A DNA stretch of 64,000 bases from Streptomyces sp. PCS3-D2 (lineage in GTDB: Bacteria > Actinomycetota > Actinomycetes > Streptomycetales > Streptomycetaceae). Below the pieces are notes generated by a model that was given only the letters and a program-made list of their open reading frames with translations, made no database searches and was not told where the DNA came from. The stretch lies in the NCBI RefSeq assembly GCF_000612545.2, contig NZ_CP097800.1, positions 2,601,001 through 2,665,000 on the forward strand, read 5' to 3'. Shown here one piece after another: positions 54,191-63,090 of this stretch (position 1 is its first letter; each line of letters starts with the position of its first letter). The translations under genes and the position numbers were made by a program.

Positions 54191-56356
54191 CTACGCGCCG
54201 TCAGGATCCCCCTCCTCAGGCTCCTGACCTGCACAGATGGCCAGAACATCGGCTCCGTACCGGTCAAGCTTGCGACCGCCCACCCCGGAGATCATCGCCA
54301 GCTCCCCCGCTTCGGAGGGCGCGGCCTCCGCGATCGCCATCAGTGTCTTGTCCGTGAAGACGCAGTAGGCGGGCAGGCCCTGCCGCTTCGACTGGACGGC
54401 GCGCCAGTCCCGCAGCCGCTCGTAGAGGCCTTCGTCCATGTCGGACGGGCAGTCCTCGCAGCGCATCAGCTTCAGCTCGCCGGCCTCGGTCAGCGTCCTG
54501 CCGCAGACCCGGCACAGCACCGGTGCGCGGCGGCCGCGCCCGGGGGCCGCCCGCTCGCCCGCGGAGCCCGTCCGGCTGCCCGGGGCCGCCGAGCCCGGCC
54601 GCAGACCGCTCAGGAAACGGCTGGGGCGCCGGGAGGCCCGCCCCCCGGGGGTGCGCGAGAGCGCCCAGGACAGGCTCAAGTGCAGCCGGGCCCGGGTGAC
54701 GCCGACGTAGAGCAGCCGCCGCTCCTCCTCGACCTGGTCGTCGGTCCTGGCGTAGGTGATCGGGATCATGCCGTCGGTGAGGCCGACGAGGAACACCGCG
54801 TCCCACTCCAGGCCCTTCGCCGCGTGCAGCGAGGCCAGGGTGACGCCCTGGACGGTCGGGGCGTGCTGGGCAGCCCGGCGGTCGTCGAGTTCGACCGTGA
54901 GGTCCGCCAGGGTGGCGCCGGGCCGACTGCGCGCGAAGTCCTCGGCGAGCCGCAGCAGCGCCGCCACCGACTCCCACTGGTCGCGGACTGCGCCGGAACC
55001 GGCGGGCGGCTGGGTGGTCCAGCCGATGGAGCTGAGCACCGCACGGACCTGGGAGCCCAGGTCGACGACGTCGTCGAGCAGCGGGTCGTTCCCGCCCGAA
55101 CGGGCCGCTCCGCGCAGCGCGAGGATGGCCTTCTGGACTTCCTGGCGCTCGAAGAACCGCTCGGCACCGCGCAGCTGGTAGGGCACCCCGGCGTCGGCGA
55201 GGGCCTGCTCGTAGACCTCGGACTGGGCGTTGATGCGGAAGAGCACGGCGATCTCGCCCGCCGGCACGCCCGCGGCGATCAGGTCGCGGATCCGGCGGGC
55301 GACGCCCTCGGCCTCGGCGGGCTCGTCCGCGTATTCGGCGTAGACCGGGTCGGGGCCGCTCTCGCGCTGGGAGACGAGTTCGAGGCGGTGCTCGGCCGCC
55401 CGCCCCCTGGCCTGCTTCAGCAGCCCGTTGGCGAGGTGCACCACCTGCGGGGTGGAGCGGTAGTCGCGGACCAGCTTGACCACGGTGGCCTGCGGGTAGC
55501 GCGTGCGGAAGTTCAGCAGGTGGTCGGGGGTGGCGCCGGTGAAGGAGTAGATGGTCTGGCTGGCGTCCCCGACGACGCAGAGGCTGTCGCGCTCGCCGAG
55601 CCACAGGTCGAGCAGCCGCTGCTGGAGCGGGCTGACATCCTGGTACTCGTCGACGACGAAGTGCTGGTACTGGGCACGGATCTGCTCGGCGATGTCGTGG
55701 CGGTCCTGGAGGATGCCGACGGTCAGGAGCAGCACGTCCTCGAAGTCGATCATTCCGCGGTCGCGCTTGAGCTGTTCGTACGTCCCGTAGATCTGGGCGA
55801 TCTCGGCCATGTCCCTGGGGGCCTCCCGGCCCGCCTTGAGGGCGGCCATCGGATAGTCGGCCGGCACCGTCTGGGTGACCTTGGCCCACTCGATCTCGCC
55901 GGTCACGTCGCGCAGCTCGCCCCGGTCGAGGCGGATGCGGCAGCGGGCGCCGGCCTCGGCGACGAGCTGGATCTTGCGCTCCAGCAGCCGGGGCACGTCC
56001 CCTCCGACGGCTTTCGGCCAGAAGTACTGGAGCTGGCGCAGGGCGGCCGAGTGGAAGGTCCGGGCCTGGACCCCGCCCGCGCCGAGCGCGCGCAGGCGGC
56101 CGCGCATCTCGCCGGCGGCCCGGTTGGTGAAGGTGACGGCAAGCACACTGGCCGGCATGAGCTGCCCGGACCGGACGCCGTAGGCGATGCGGTGGGTGAT
56201 CGCCCGGGTCTTGCCCGTACCGGCGCCGGCCAGCACACACACCGGTCCGCGCAGGGTCGTCGCGACCTCGCGCTGCTCCGGGTCGAGGCCCAGGAGCACC
56301 GCGTCGGCCGAGTCCGCGGCGGCGGGGAAGGACGAGGAGTGCGTTGCTGCTGTCAC
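54191..56356 (-). CDS. uvrD2: ATP-dependent DNA helicase UvrD2
   Basis: The 721-residue superfamily 1 helicase has VLAGAGTGKTRAITHRIA (Walker A), FTNRAAGEM, FVVDEYQDVSPLQ (Walker B), VVGDASQTIYSFTGA and LLYVGVTRARLHL (motif VI). The C-terminal part has a tetracysteine element (CRVCG, CEDC) and an HRDC domain, the layout of mycobacterial UvrD2. It acts in DNA repair. It is divergent from mycoredoxin. The start is a GTG with a weak ribosome-binding site. Confidence 0.95.
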   Translation of the reverse strand: MTAATHSSSFPAAADSADAVLLGLDPEQREVATTLRGPVCVLAGAGTGKTRAITHRIAYGVRSGQLMPASVLAVTFTNRAAGEMRGRLRALGAGGVQARTFHSAALRQLQYFWPKAVGGDVPRLLERKIQLVAEAGARCRIRLDRGELRDVTGEIEWAKVTQTVPADYPMAALKAGREAPRDMAEIAQIYGTYEQLKRDRGMIDFEDVLLLTVGILQDRHDIAEQIRAQYQHFVVDEYQDVSPLQQRLLDLWLGERDSLCVVGDASQTIYSFTGATPDHLLNFRTRYPQATVVKLVRDYRSTPQVVHLANGLLKQARGRAAEHRLELVSQRESGPDPVYAEYADEPAEAEGVARRIRDLIAAGVPAGEIAVLFRINAQSEVYEQALADAGVPYQLRGAERFFERQEVQKAILALRGAARSGGNDPLLDDVVDLGSQVRAVLSSIGWTTQPPAGSGAVRDQWESVAALLRLAEDFARSRPGATLADLTVELDDRRAAQHAPTVQGVTLASLHAAKGLEWDAVFLVGLTDGMIPITYARTDDQVEEERRLLYVGVTRARLHLSLSWALSRTPGGRASRRPSRFLSGLRPGSAAPGSRTGSAGERAAPGRGRRAPVLCRVCGRTLTEAGELKLMRCEDCPSDMDEGLYERLRDWRAVQSKRQGLPAYCVFTDKTLMAIAEAAPSEAGELAMISGVGGRKLDRYGADVLAICAGQEPEEGDPDGA

Positions 56357-56458
56357 TCCGCCATGCTGCCAGGTCGCGTGAGCCGGACGGGAAATCCGTC
56401 CACAGGAGGTGTGGATTCGTCGTATCGGTCACACCGGCGGTACGGATGCGCACGTACG

Positions 56459-56484
56459 GGAATGGCCGTGCGGTCGCGTACGTT
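56459..56484 (+). promoter_or_regulatory. SigR promoter of the mycoredoxin gene
   Basis: GGAAT at 56459-56463 is followed after exactly 18 bp by GTT at 56482-56484, the full SigR consensus, 43 bp before the mycoredoxin ATG. Confidence 0.92.
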
Positions 56485-56526
56485 CGTGTACTCGGACCAC
56501 AGAGCCTTCACGAAGGAGAGCGCACC

Positions 56527-56787
56527 ATGCAGGACACGGGCACCGTGACGATGTACAGCACGACCTGGTGCGGCTACTGCCGTCGGCTGAAGACCCAGCT
56601 GGACCGGGAAGGCATCGCGTACAACGAGATCAACATCGAGCTCGACCCGGAGTCCGCGGCGTTCGTCGAGAAGGCCAACGGCGGGAACCAGACGGTGCCC
56701 ACCGTGCTGGTGAAGTCCGCCGCCGGCAGCGAGTCCGTCATGACCAACCCGAGCCTGGCCCAGGTAAAGCAGGCCCTCGCCGTCTGA
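56527..56787 (+). CDS. mrx1: Mycoredoxin (glutaredoxin-like, CGYC)
   Basis: The 86-residue thioredoxin-fold protein has the active site WCGYC (Cys15, Cys18) and the cis-proline segment QTVPTVLV. It matches mycoredoxin-1, which removes mycothiol from mixed disulfides. GAAGGAGAG precedes the ATG. The SigR promoter places it in the disulfide-stress response governed by the sigR-rsrA pair elsewhere in the window. Confidence 0.95.
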   Translation: MQDTGTVTMYSTTWCGYCRRLKTQLDREGIAYNEINIELDPESAAFVEKANGGNQTVPTVLVKSAAGSESVMTNPSLAQVKQALAV

Positions 56788-56889
56788 GCGGGCCCTCGGT
56801 CGTCCGCGGCGGGCACCGCCGCCGAGGCGGGGGCCCGCCGCTCGGCGCGGGCACCGGGGCCCGGCCGGGCGCGGGCCCGGGGCGCAACG

Positions 56890-57819
56890 CTACGCCGCGG
56901 CCTTCGGCAGCGGCTCGCCGTACCAGAGCTCGACCAGCCGGGCCGCGATGGAGATGCCGGACGGGGGCAGCACCTCGCCCGACGCGAACGCCGCGCGCAG
57001 CTCGTCGCGGGAGAACCAGCGGGCCTCCTGGATCTCCTCGCCGTCCACGGTGATCTCGGAGCTGGTGGCGCGGGCGTTGAAGCCCAGCATCAGGCTGTAC
57101 GGGAAGGGCCACGGCTGGCTGGCCACGTACTCGACCCGGCCGACCCTGACGCCCGCCTCCTCCCACACCTCGCGGACGACGGACTGCTCTATCGACTCGC
57201 CCGGCTCCACGAACCCGGCGAGGGTCGAGAAGCGGCCCTCCGGCCAGTGCACCTGCCGGCCCAGCAGCGCGCGGTCGTGCTCGTCGGTGACGAGCATGAT
57301 CACGGCCGGGTCGGTGCGCGGGTAGTGCTCGGCGCCGCAGGCGGGGCAGCGCCGGATGTGCCCGGCGGCGGCGACCACCGTACGCTCCCCGCAGCGGGAG
57401 CAGAAGCGGTGCATCCGCTGCCAGTTCTCCAGGGCCACCGCGTTGACCATCAGACCGGCGTCGCGGTCGTTCAGCAGCAACCCGGCCTCGCGCAGCCCGG
57501 CCGGGCGGGCCGACTGGTCCATGCGGCCGGGCAGGGCGTCCTTCTGCAGCGCGAAGTACCGTACGCCGTCCTCGTCCGTACCCAGGAAGTAGCGGTGGGT
57601 CTCGGTGACCGGGGCCTCGAAGGCCGGGGTCATCACGATGCCGGTGCCGCCGTCGGGAGTGTCGTCGATCAGCACCTGGCCGCCGGAGACGACGAAGACG
57701 CGGGTCGTCGGGTGGCTCCAGGCGGCGGCGAGCCAGGCCTCGTCGAGGCGGTGGTGCGCGGCGCGGTCGATCCCGCTGGGCGCGGTGAGCGAGAGAGGTC
57801 GCTCGGTATGGGTGCTCAC
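56890..57819 (-). CDS. nudC: NAD(+)/NADH diphosphatase
   Basis: The 309-residue Nudix enzyme has a zinc ribbon (FCSRCG, RCPACG), the Nudix box GFVEPGESIEQSVVREVWEE and the NudC-specific SQPWPFPYSLMLGF. It hydrolyses NADH and removes NAD caps from RNA in studied bacteria. The GTG at 57819 follows GGAAG. It lies 63 bp after an M20 peptidase gene on the same strand. Confidence 0.95.
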   Translation of the reverse strand: MSTHTERPLSLTAPSGIDRAAHHRLDEAWLAAAWSHPTTRVFVVSGGQVLIDDTPDGGTGIVMTPAFEAPVTETHRYFLGTDEDGVRYFALQKDALPGRMDQSARPAGLREAGLLLNDRDAGLMVNAVALENWQRMHRFCSRCGERTVVAAAGHIRRCPACGAEHYPRTDPAVIMLVTDEHDRALLGRQVHWPEGRFSTLAGFVEPGESIEQSVVREVWEEAGVRVGRVEYVASQPWPFPYSLMLGFNARATSSEITVDGEEIQEARWFSRDELRAAFASGEVLPPSGISIAARLVELWYGEPLPKAAA

Positions 57820-57882
57820 TGGTACTTCCAACTCCCCCGGTGGTGGGACAGGCAGGCTCGGTACGACAGGTGTGTGGGCCGG

Positions 57883-59307
57883 TCAGGCGTGTGGGCGGGT
57901 CGTGCGGTGGCCGCGGAGGCCGTCGGCCAGGTCCCCCCAGAGGTACGCGGCCGTCTCGACGCCCTTGAGCAGCAGGTCCAACTCGACCTTCTCGTTCGGC
58001 GCGTGCCAGCCGTCGGACGGCACGGAGATGCCGAGGAAGAGGACGGGCGCGCCCAGGACGTCCTGGAGGTCGGCCGCGGGTCCGGAGCCGCCCTCGCGGG
58101 TGAAGCGGATCTTCTGGCCGAAGGCCCGGCCCATGGACCGTACGACGGACTGCAGGGCCGGGTGGTCCAGCGGGGTCAGGCAGGGGCGGGTCGGTGCCCC
58201 GAAGGTGATGGAGTGCCGGATCCCGTCCGGGATCCGGCTGGTGACCCACTCCCTGACCGCCGCCTCGACCTCGTACGGGTCCTGTCCCGACACCAGTCGG
58301 AACGACAGCTTCACGTGGGCGGAGGCGGGGACGATGGTCTTCCCGCCCGGCCCCTGGTAGCCGCCGCCGATGCCGTTGACCTCGGCCGTCGGGCGGGCCC
58401 AGACGCGCTCCAGGGTGGAGTAGCCGGCCTCGCCGGCGGCCGCGTGGGACTTGGCCGTGCGCAGCCACTCGGACTCGTCGAAGGGCAGCTCGGCGATGAG
58501 CGCGCGCTCCGCGTCGGTGAGCTCGGCGATGCCGTCGTAGAAGCCGGGGACCGTGACCCTGCCGTCGGCGTCGTGCAGGGCGGCGACCAGGCGGGCGGCG
58601 GCGGTGGCCGGGTTGGGCACGGCTCCGCCGAAGGCTCCGGAGTGGATGTCCTGGTCGGGACCGTGGAGGTCGATCTCGCAGTCGGCGACGCCGCGCATGC
58701 CGGTGCAGACGGTGGGAGTGGTCTCGGACCACATGCCGGTGTCGGAGACGATCACGACGTCGGCGGCGAGCTCGGCCGCGCGGGTCTCCACGAGCTCGCG
58801 GAAGTGGGCCGAACCGGACTCCTCCTCGCCCTCCACGATCAGCTTGAGGTGCACGGCGGGGGCGGCGGCGCCGGTGGCCGCGAGGTGCGCCCGTACGCCC
58901 AGCGTGTGGAAGAACACCTGGCCCTTGTCGTCGGCGGCGCCGCGTGCGTACATGCGGCCGCCCCGGATCACCGGCTCGAACGGGTCGGTGTGCCAGCCGT
59001 CCTCGACGGCGGCGGGCTGCACGTCGTGGTGGCCGTACACGAGGACGGTCGGGGCCTGCGGATCCTCGCTCGGCCAGTGCGCGTAGACGGCGGGGGCGCC
59101 GTCGGTCTCCCAGACCTCGGCGACCGGGAAGCCGGTCTCCTTGAGCTTCGCCGCGAGCCATTCCGCGCTGCGCCGCACGTCGTCAGCGTGCTCGGGCTGG
59201 GCCGAGACGGAGGGGATGCGCAGCCACTCGGCCAGGTCGTCGAGGAACGTGGCGCGGTGGGTGTCGATGTACGTGCGGACGGCGCTGTCCGGCTGGGTGT
59301 CGCTCAT
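57883..59307 (-). CDS. M20 family dipeptidase
   Basis: The 474-residue metallopeptidase has TVLVYGHHDVQPA (metal His and catalytic Asp), ARGAADDKGQ (bridging Asp), IVEGEEESGS (catalytic Glu and metal Glu) and the late SDGWHAPNE histidine. It should be cytoplasmic and hydrolyse dipeptides, like the CNDP/PepV group. It starts 9 bp after the adnB stop, so it is probably in that operon. Confidence 0.93.
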   Translation of the reverse strand: MSDTQPDSAVRTYIDTHRATFLDDLAEWLRIPSVSAQPEHADDVRRSAEWLAAKLKETGFPVAEVWETDGAPAVYAHWPSEDPQAPTVLVYGHHDVQPAAVEDGWHTDPFEPVIRGGRMYARGAADDKGQVFFHTLGVRAHLAATGAAAPAVHLKLIVEGEEESGSAHFRELVETRAAELAADVVIVSDTGMWSETTPTVCTGMRGVADCEIDLHGPDQDIHSGAFGGAVPNPATAAARLVAALHDADGRVTVPGFYDGIAELTDAERALIAELPFDESEWLRTAKSHAAAGEAGYSTLERVWARPTAEVNGIGGGYQGPGGKTIVPASAHVKLSFRLVSGQDPYEVEAAVREWVTSRIPDGIRHSITFGAPTRPCLTPLDHPALQSVVRSMGRAFGQKIRFTREGGSGPAADLQDVLGAPVLFLGISVPSDGWHAPNEKVELDLLLKGVETAAYLWGDLADGLRGHRTTRPHA

Positions 59308-59316
59308 GCCCCGAGC

Positions 59317-62300
59317 CTAGCCGTCCGCCCGGTGGTCACCGCCGGTACCCGATTCGCCTTGGAGGATCCGCTCAAGGCGGGCCCTGCCGGGGAGGTCCCG
59401 CGGGCGGATCACACGGCCGCTGCGGACGTGCAGGAAGGCCGCGGTGACCCGGTCGAGCGGGGTGTTGGTGGCTTCGGCCCAGGCGAGGCGGTAGACGGCG
59501 AGCTGGAGTGGATCGGCCTCGGTGCTCCGGCCGGTCTTCCAGTCGACGATCTCGTAGCTGTCGATGCCGTCCTCGTCGGTGGTCCGGTAGACGGCGTCGA
59601 TCCGGCCCCGGACGACTCGGCCGGCGAGGGTGAGCTGGACCGGTGCCTCCATGCGGTGGGGCGGGCGGTCCGCGTACGGGCTGCGCTCAAAGGCGGCCTT
59701 GAGGGCGTCGAGCTCGGCCTCGTCGGCGATGTCCTGCCCGGAGTCTGCGCCGGGGAGGTCGGCGACGGGGTCGAGGACGTCCAGGAAGGGCAGCGGGAGT
59801 TCGTCGAAGCGGGACTCGACCCAGGCGTGGAAGCGGGTGCCCTGACGGGCCGCGGGCTGTGGGGGCTTGGGCATGGGGCGGGCGAGGTCGCGGACGAAGC
59901 CCTGCTCGTCGGCGGCGAGCCGGAGCAGCTGGCTGGCGGAGAGCGCAGGGGGGAGCTGCACCTCGCGGACGGCCGCGCGGGCACGGCGCAGCTCGCCCTC
60001 CAGGGCGTCGAGGTCCCGATCCCAGGAGGCGATGGCCCGCGCCTCCTCGGGCGTGGGCCGCGCCTCCTCCGGGAGGGCGGGCAGCACGGGCCGCGGCACG
60101 GAGCGCGACCGCGCCGCGGAGTCGGCCGCCCAGGCCTCGTCGGCCCAGGCGTCCCCCTCCCAGGCGTCCCCCTCCCAGGCGTCCCCCTCCCAGGCGTCGT
60201 CTGCCCGGGCGTCGCGCGGCTGGGGCACGGCAGGCGGGCTCTGGCCCGCGGCGCGGTCGGCGTCGCCCCGGGCGTCGGCGGCGGGCGGTGTGTGCGGCCA
60301 CGGGGTGGCGGCGGGGGCGCCCGGGAGGACGGCGCCGTCCCGGACCTCGGCCGGGCCCGGGTCGGGCTGCGACCACGGGTCGTCGGGCCAGGGCTCGTCG
60401 TCGTAGGCGGGATCCTCGCAGTCCGGGGGCCAGAGGTAGGCGTCCTGCGGTTCCGGCGGGGGCGGAGCCGCCAGGTAGGACTCGACCAGGGCGGCCGCCG
60501 CTCGGCGCAGGGCGAGGGAGTGCGGGTCGAGTGGCAGCGGCCAGGAGTGCTCGGCCGCGGACCCGCTCGCGAGGGCCGGGTTCTCCGCGGTCGGCTCGGG
60601 CTCGTCCGCCCATGCCTCGATCTCGCCGTGGCCGGCGGCGCAGTGCTCGTACAGCGCGGTGAGGAACCCCGACGGGCCGCGGCGCTTCTTCTGGGTCGGA
60701 CCCCACCAGTGGCCCGACGCCAGCAGCAGGGACCGGGGCCGGGTGAAGGTCACGTAGCCGAGGCGGAGCTCCTCCACCGACTTGTGGTGCTTGAGGGCGG
60801 CCTTGAAGGACTTCAGTCCGGCCGAGGTCCACGCCGGGTCCGCGGGCAGGGTGGGGGCGTCGCCGCGCAGCGCGTAGGGCAGGACCTTCGCGTACGAGGT
60901 CCAGGCCTCCGGCGCCTTCTCCTTGGGGAAGGACCCCGCGCACAGGTCCGGGACCACCACCACGTCCCACTCCAGCCCCTTGGACTTGTGGGCGGTCAGG
61001 ACCTTCACGGTGTTCTCGCCGCCCGGCAGGGCGTGGTCGAGGCCCTTCTCGTACTGGACGGCCGTACGCAGGAACGCCAGGAAGGCCAGCAACGTGGCCT
61101 CGCCGTCGAGCGCGGCGAAGCCGGCCGCGACGTCCATGAAGTTCGAGAGGGTCTCGCGCCGGCGGGCCGCCAGCGCGTGCGGAGAGGCGGACAGCTCCAC
61201 GTCGAGGCCGGTAGCGGACAGCACCCGGTGCAGGACGTCCATCAGCGGGTCCGCGAGGGACCGGCGCAGGTCGCGGAGCTCCTGTGCGAGGTGCGCGAAG
61301 CGGACTCGGGCCTCCGCCGAGAAGGGCAGGTCGTCCGGTGCCTGTTCGGCGCCGTCGAGGAAGGTCTCCAGGGCGTCGGCCAGGGACACGATCTCGGCCG
61401 GGTCCACGCCTTCCACGGCCGCCGCCAGCCGTTCGTCGGGGTCGGCCCCGGCCGGCGCCCGGCCCACCAGGAGCCGCGCCCGCCGGCCCAGCAGGGCCAG
61501 GTCGCGGGCGCCGATCCGCCAGCGCGGGCCGATGAGGAGCCGGACGAGGGAGGCGTTGGCGCCCGGGTCCTGGAGGACCTCGCAAACGGCCACGAGGTCG
61601 GCGACCTCGGGAAGGTGCAGCAGCCCGGACAGGCCGACGACCTCCACCGGGACGTCCCGGTCCACGAGCACGGCCTGGATCCGCGCGAAGTCACCGGCGG
61701 ACCGGCACAGCACGGCGATCTCGCGCGGCTCCGTGCCGGTGCGGACCAGGTGGGCGACGGAGTCGGCGACCCAGTCGAGCTCCTGGGCGTGGGTCTCCAG
61801 CAGGGCGCAGCGGACCTGTCCGGCGCTCTCCGCGCCGGGCGCGGGGCGCAGTGCCTCCACGCCCTCGTGCAGGGCCCGCAGCGGGGCGGCGAGACCGTTG
61901 GCGAGGTCCAGGAGGCGGCCGCCACTGCGCCGGTTCTCGCTGAGCGAGAGCCGGGTGGCGGGGGTGCCGTCGGCGTGCGGGAAGTGCTCGGGGAAGTCGT
62001 CGAGGTTGGCCACGGAGGCCCCGCGCCAGCCGTAGATCGCCTGACAGGGGTCGCCGACGGCGGTGACCGCGTGGCCGGTGCCGGCTCCGAAGAGGCCGGA
62101 CAGCAGCAGCCGCTGCGCGACCGAGGTGTCCTGGTACTCGTCGAGGAGAACCACCCGGAATTCCTCCCGCAGCAGCGCGCCGACCTCGGGCCGGGTCGTG
62201 GCGAGCTGCGCGGAGAGGGCTATCTGGTCGCTGAAGTCGAACAGGTCGCGCGAGCGCTTGGCGGCCCGGTAGCGGCCGACGAGCTCCAGCAGTTCGAGGC

Positions 62301-62967
62301 GGCCGCGCACGGCCTCGGGCACCTTGCGCAGGTCCTCGTTGGTCAGCCGGGTACCGGCGAGAACGTCCAGCAGCGCGGTGTCGTACCGGCGCAGATGCTC
62401 GGGGTCGACCAGGTGCTCGGAGAGTTCCGCGTCGAGGGCGAGGAGGTCGCCGACGAGGTCGGGGACGGACTTGGTGAGCGCGGGGTACGGGCCAGGGGCG
62501 TCGCGCAGCACCTTCGCGGCGAGCTGGAACCGGGTGGCGTCGGCGAGGAGGCGGGAGCTGGGCTCCAGGCCGATGCGCAGGCCGTGGTCCTTGAGGAGCT
62601 GGCCGGCGAAGGAGTGGTAGGTGGAGATGCGCGGCTCGCCGCCGGCCGCCTCGGCATCGGCCGGGGAGGGGTCCGGGTCGGTGATGCCGGCCCGCGCCAG
62701 GGCGGTGCGTACGCGCTCGGACAGTTCGCCGGCCGCCTTGTTGGTGAAGGTGAGGCCGAGGACCTGCTCGGGCGCGACCGCGCCGGTGCCGACGAGCCAG
62801 ACGACGCGGGCGGCCATGACGGTGGTCTTGCCGGATCCGGCGCCGGCGACGACGACTTGGGGGGCGGGCGGGGCGGTGATGCAGGCCATCTGTTCGGGCG
62901 TGAAGGGGATCCCGAGGAGCTCTTTGAGCTGCTCGGGATCGCTCAGTACGGACGCACGCGCGGACAC
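59317..62967 (-). CDS. adnB: Helicase-nuclease AdnB
   Basis: The 1216-residue protein is a UvrD-like helicase (VVVAGAGSGKTTVMAARVVW, LTFTNKAAGELSERV, LLDEYQDTSVAQRLLL, VGDPCQAIYGWRGASV) with a C-terminal RecB-family nuclease domain (YEIVDWKTGRSTEADPLQLA). AdnAB resects double-strand breaks in actinobacteria in place of RecBCD. A long acidic, Pro/Ala-rich linker with five-residue EGDAW repeats separates the domains. The GTG start lacks a clear ribosome-binding site. It follows adnA by 123 bp. Confidence 0.93.
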   Translation of the reverse strand: MSARASVLSDPEQLKELLGIPFTPEQMACITAPPAPQVVVAGAGSGKTTVMAARVVWLVGTGAVAPEQVLGLTFTNKAAGELSERVRTALARAGITDPDPSPADAEAAGGEPRISTYHSFAGQLLKDHGLRIGLEPSSRLLADATRFQLAAKVLRDAPGPYPALTKSVPDLVGDLLALDAELSEHLVDPEHLRRYDTALLDVLAGTRLTNEDLRKVPEAVRGRLELLELVGRYRAAKRSRDLFDFSDQIALSAQLATTRPEVGALLREEFRVVLLDEYQDTSVAQRLLLSGLFGAGTGHAVTAVGDPCQAIYGWRGASVANLDDFPEHFPHADGTPATRLSLSENRRSGGRLLDLANGLAAPLRALHEGVEALRPAPGAESAGQVRCALLETHAQELDWVADSVAHLVRTGTEPREIAVLCRSAGDFARIQAVLVDRDVPVEVVGLSGLLHLPEVADLVAVCEVLQDPGANASLVRLLIGPRWRIGARDLALLGRRARLLVGRAPAGADPDERLAAAVEGVDPAEIVSLADALETFLDGAEQAPDDLPFSAEARVRFAHLAQELRDLRRSLADPLMDVLHRVLSATGLDVELSASPHALAARRRETLSNFMDVAAGFAALDGEATLLAFLAFLRTAVQYEKGLDHALPGGENTVKVLTAHKSKGLEWDVVVVPDLCAGSFPKEKAPEAWTSYAKVLPYALRGDAPTLPADPAWTSAGLKSFKAALKHHKSVEELRLGYVTFTRPRSLLLASGHWWGPTQKKRRGPSGFLTALYEHCAAGHGEIEAWADEPEPTAENPALASGSAAEHSWPLPLDPHSLALRRAAAALVESYLAAPPPPEPQDAYLWPPDCEDPAYDDEPWPDDPWSQPDPGPAEVRDGAVLPGAPAATPWPHTPPAADARGDADRAAGQSPPAVPQPRDARADDAWEGDAWEGDAWEGDAWADEAWAADSAARSRSVPRPVLPALPEEARPTPEEARAIASWDRDLDALEGELRRARAAVREVQLPPALSASQLLRLAADEQGFVRDLARPMPKPPQPAARQGTRFHAWVESRFDELPLPFLDVLDPVADLPGADSGQDIADEAELDALKAAFERSPYADRPPHRMEAPVQLTLAGRVVRGRIDAVYRTTDEDGIDSYEIVDWKTGRSTEADPLQLAVYRLAWAEATNTPLDRVTAAFLHVRSGRVIRPRDLPGRARLERILQGESGTGGDHRADG
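60131..60205. repeat. 15-bp tandem repeat inside adnB
   Basis: Five head-to-tail 15-bp units, the middle three (60146-60190) identical, encode EGDAW repeats in the linker between helicase and nuclease domains. Copy number could vary without frameshift. Confidence 0.88.
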
Positions 62968-63090
62968 GTGAAAAGGCTAGCCGTCCCCACCGACAGCCCC
63001 GGACCGCCGAAGCGGCCACCGGGCGGGTCCGGGCACCGTCCGGAGCCGGCCGCCGGGCTGCCGGGCCGCCGGGCCGCCGGGCCGCCGGGC

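Noticed and set aside
63040-63090. GC-rich tandem-like repeats between adnA and adnB
   Set aside because: Short runs of GGGCCGCCG are common in such DNA. No array of spaced repeats is seen, so it is not CRISPR or a clear regulatory element.
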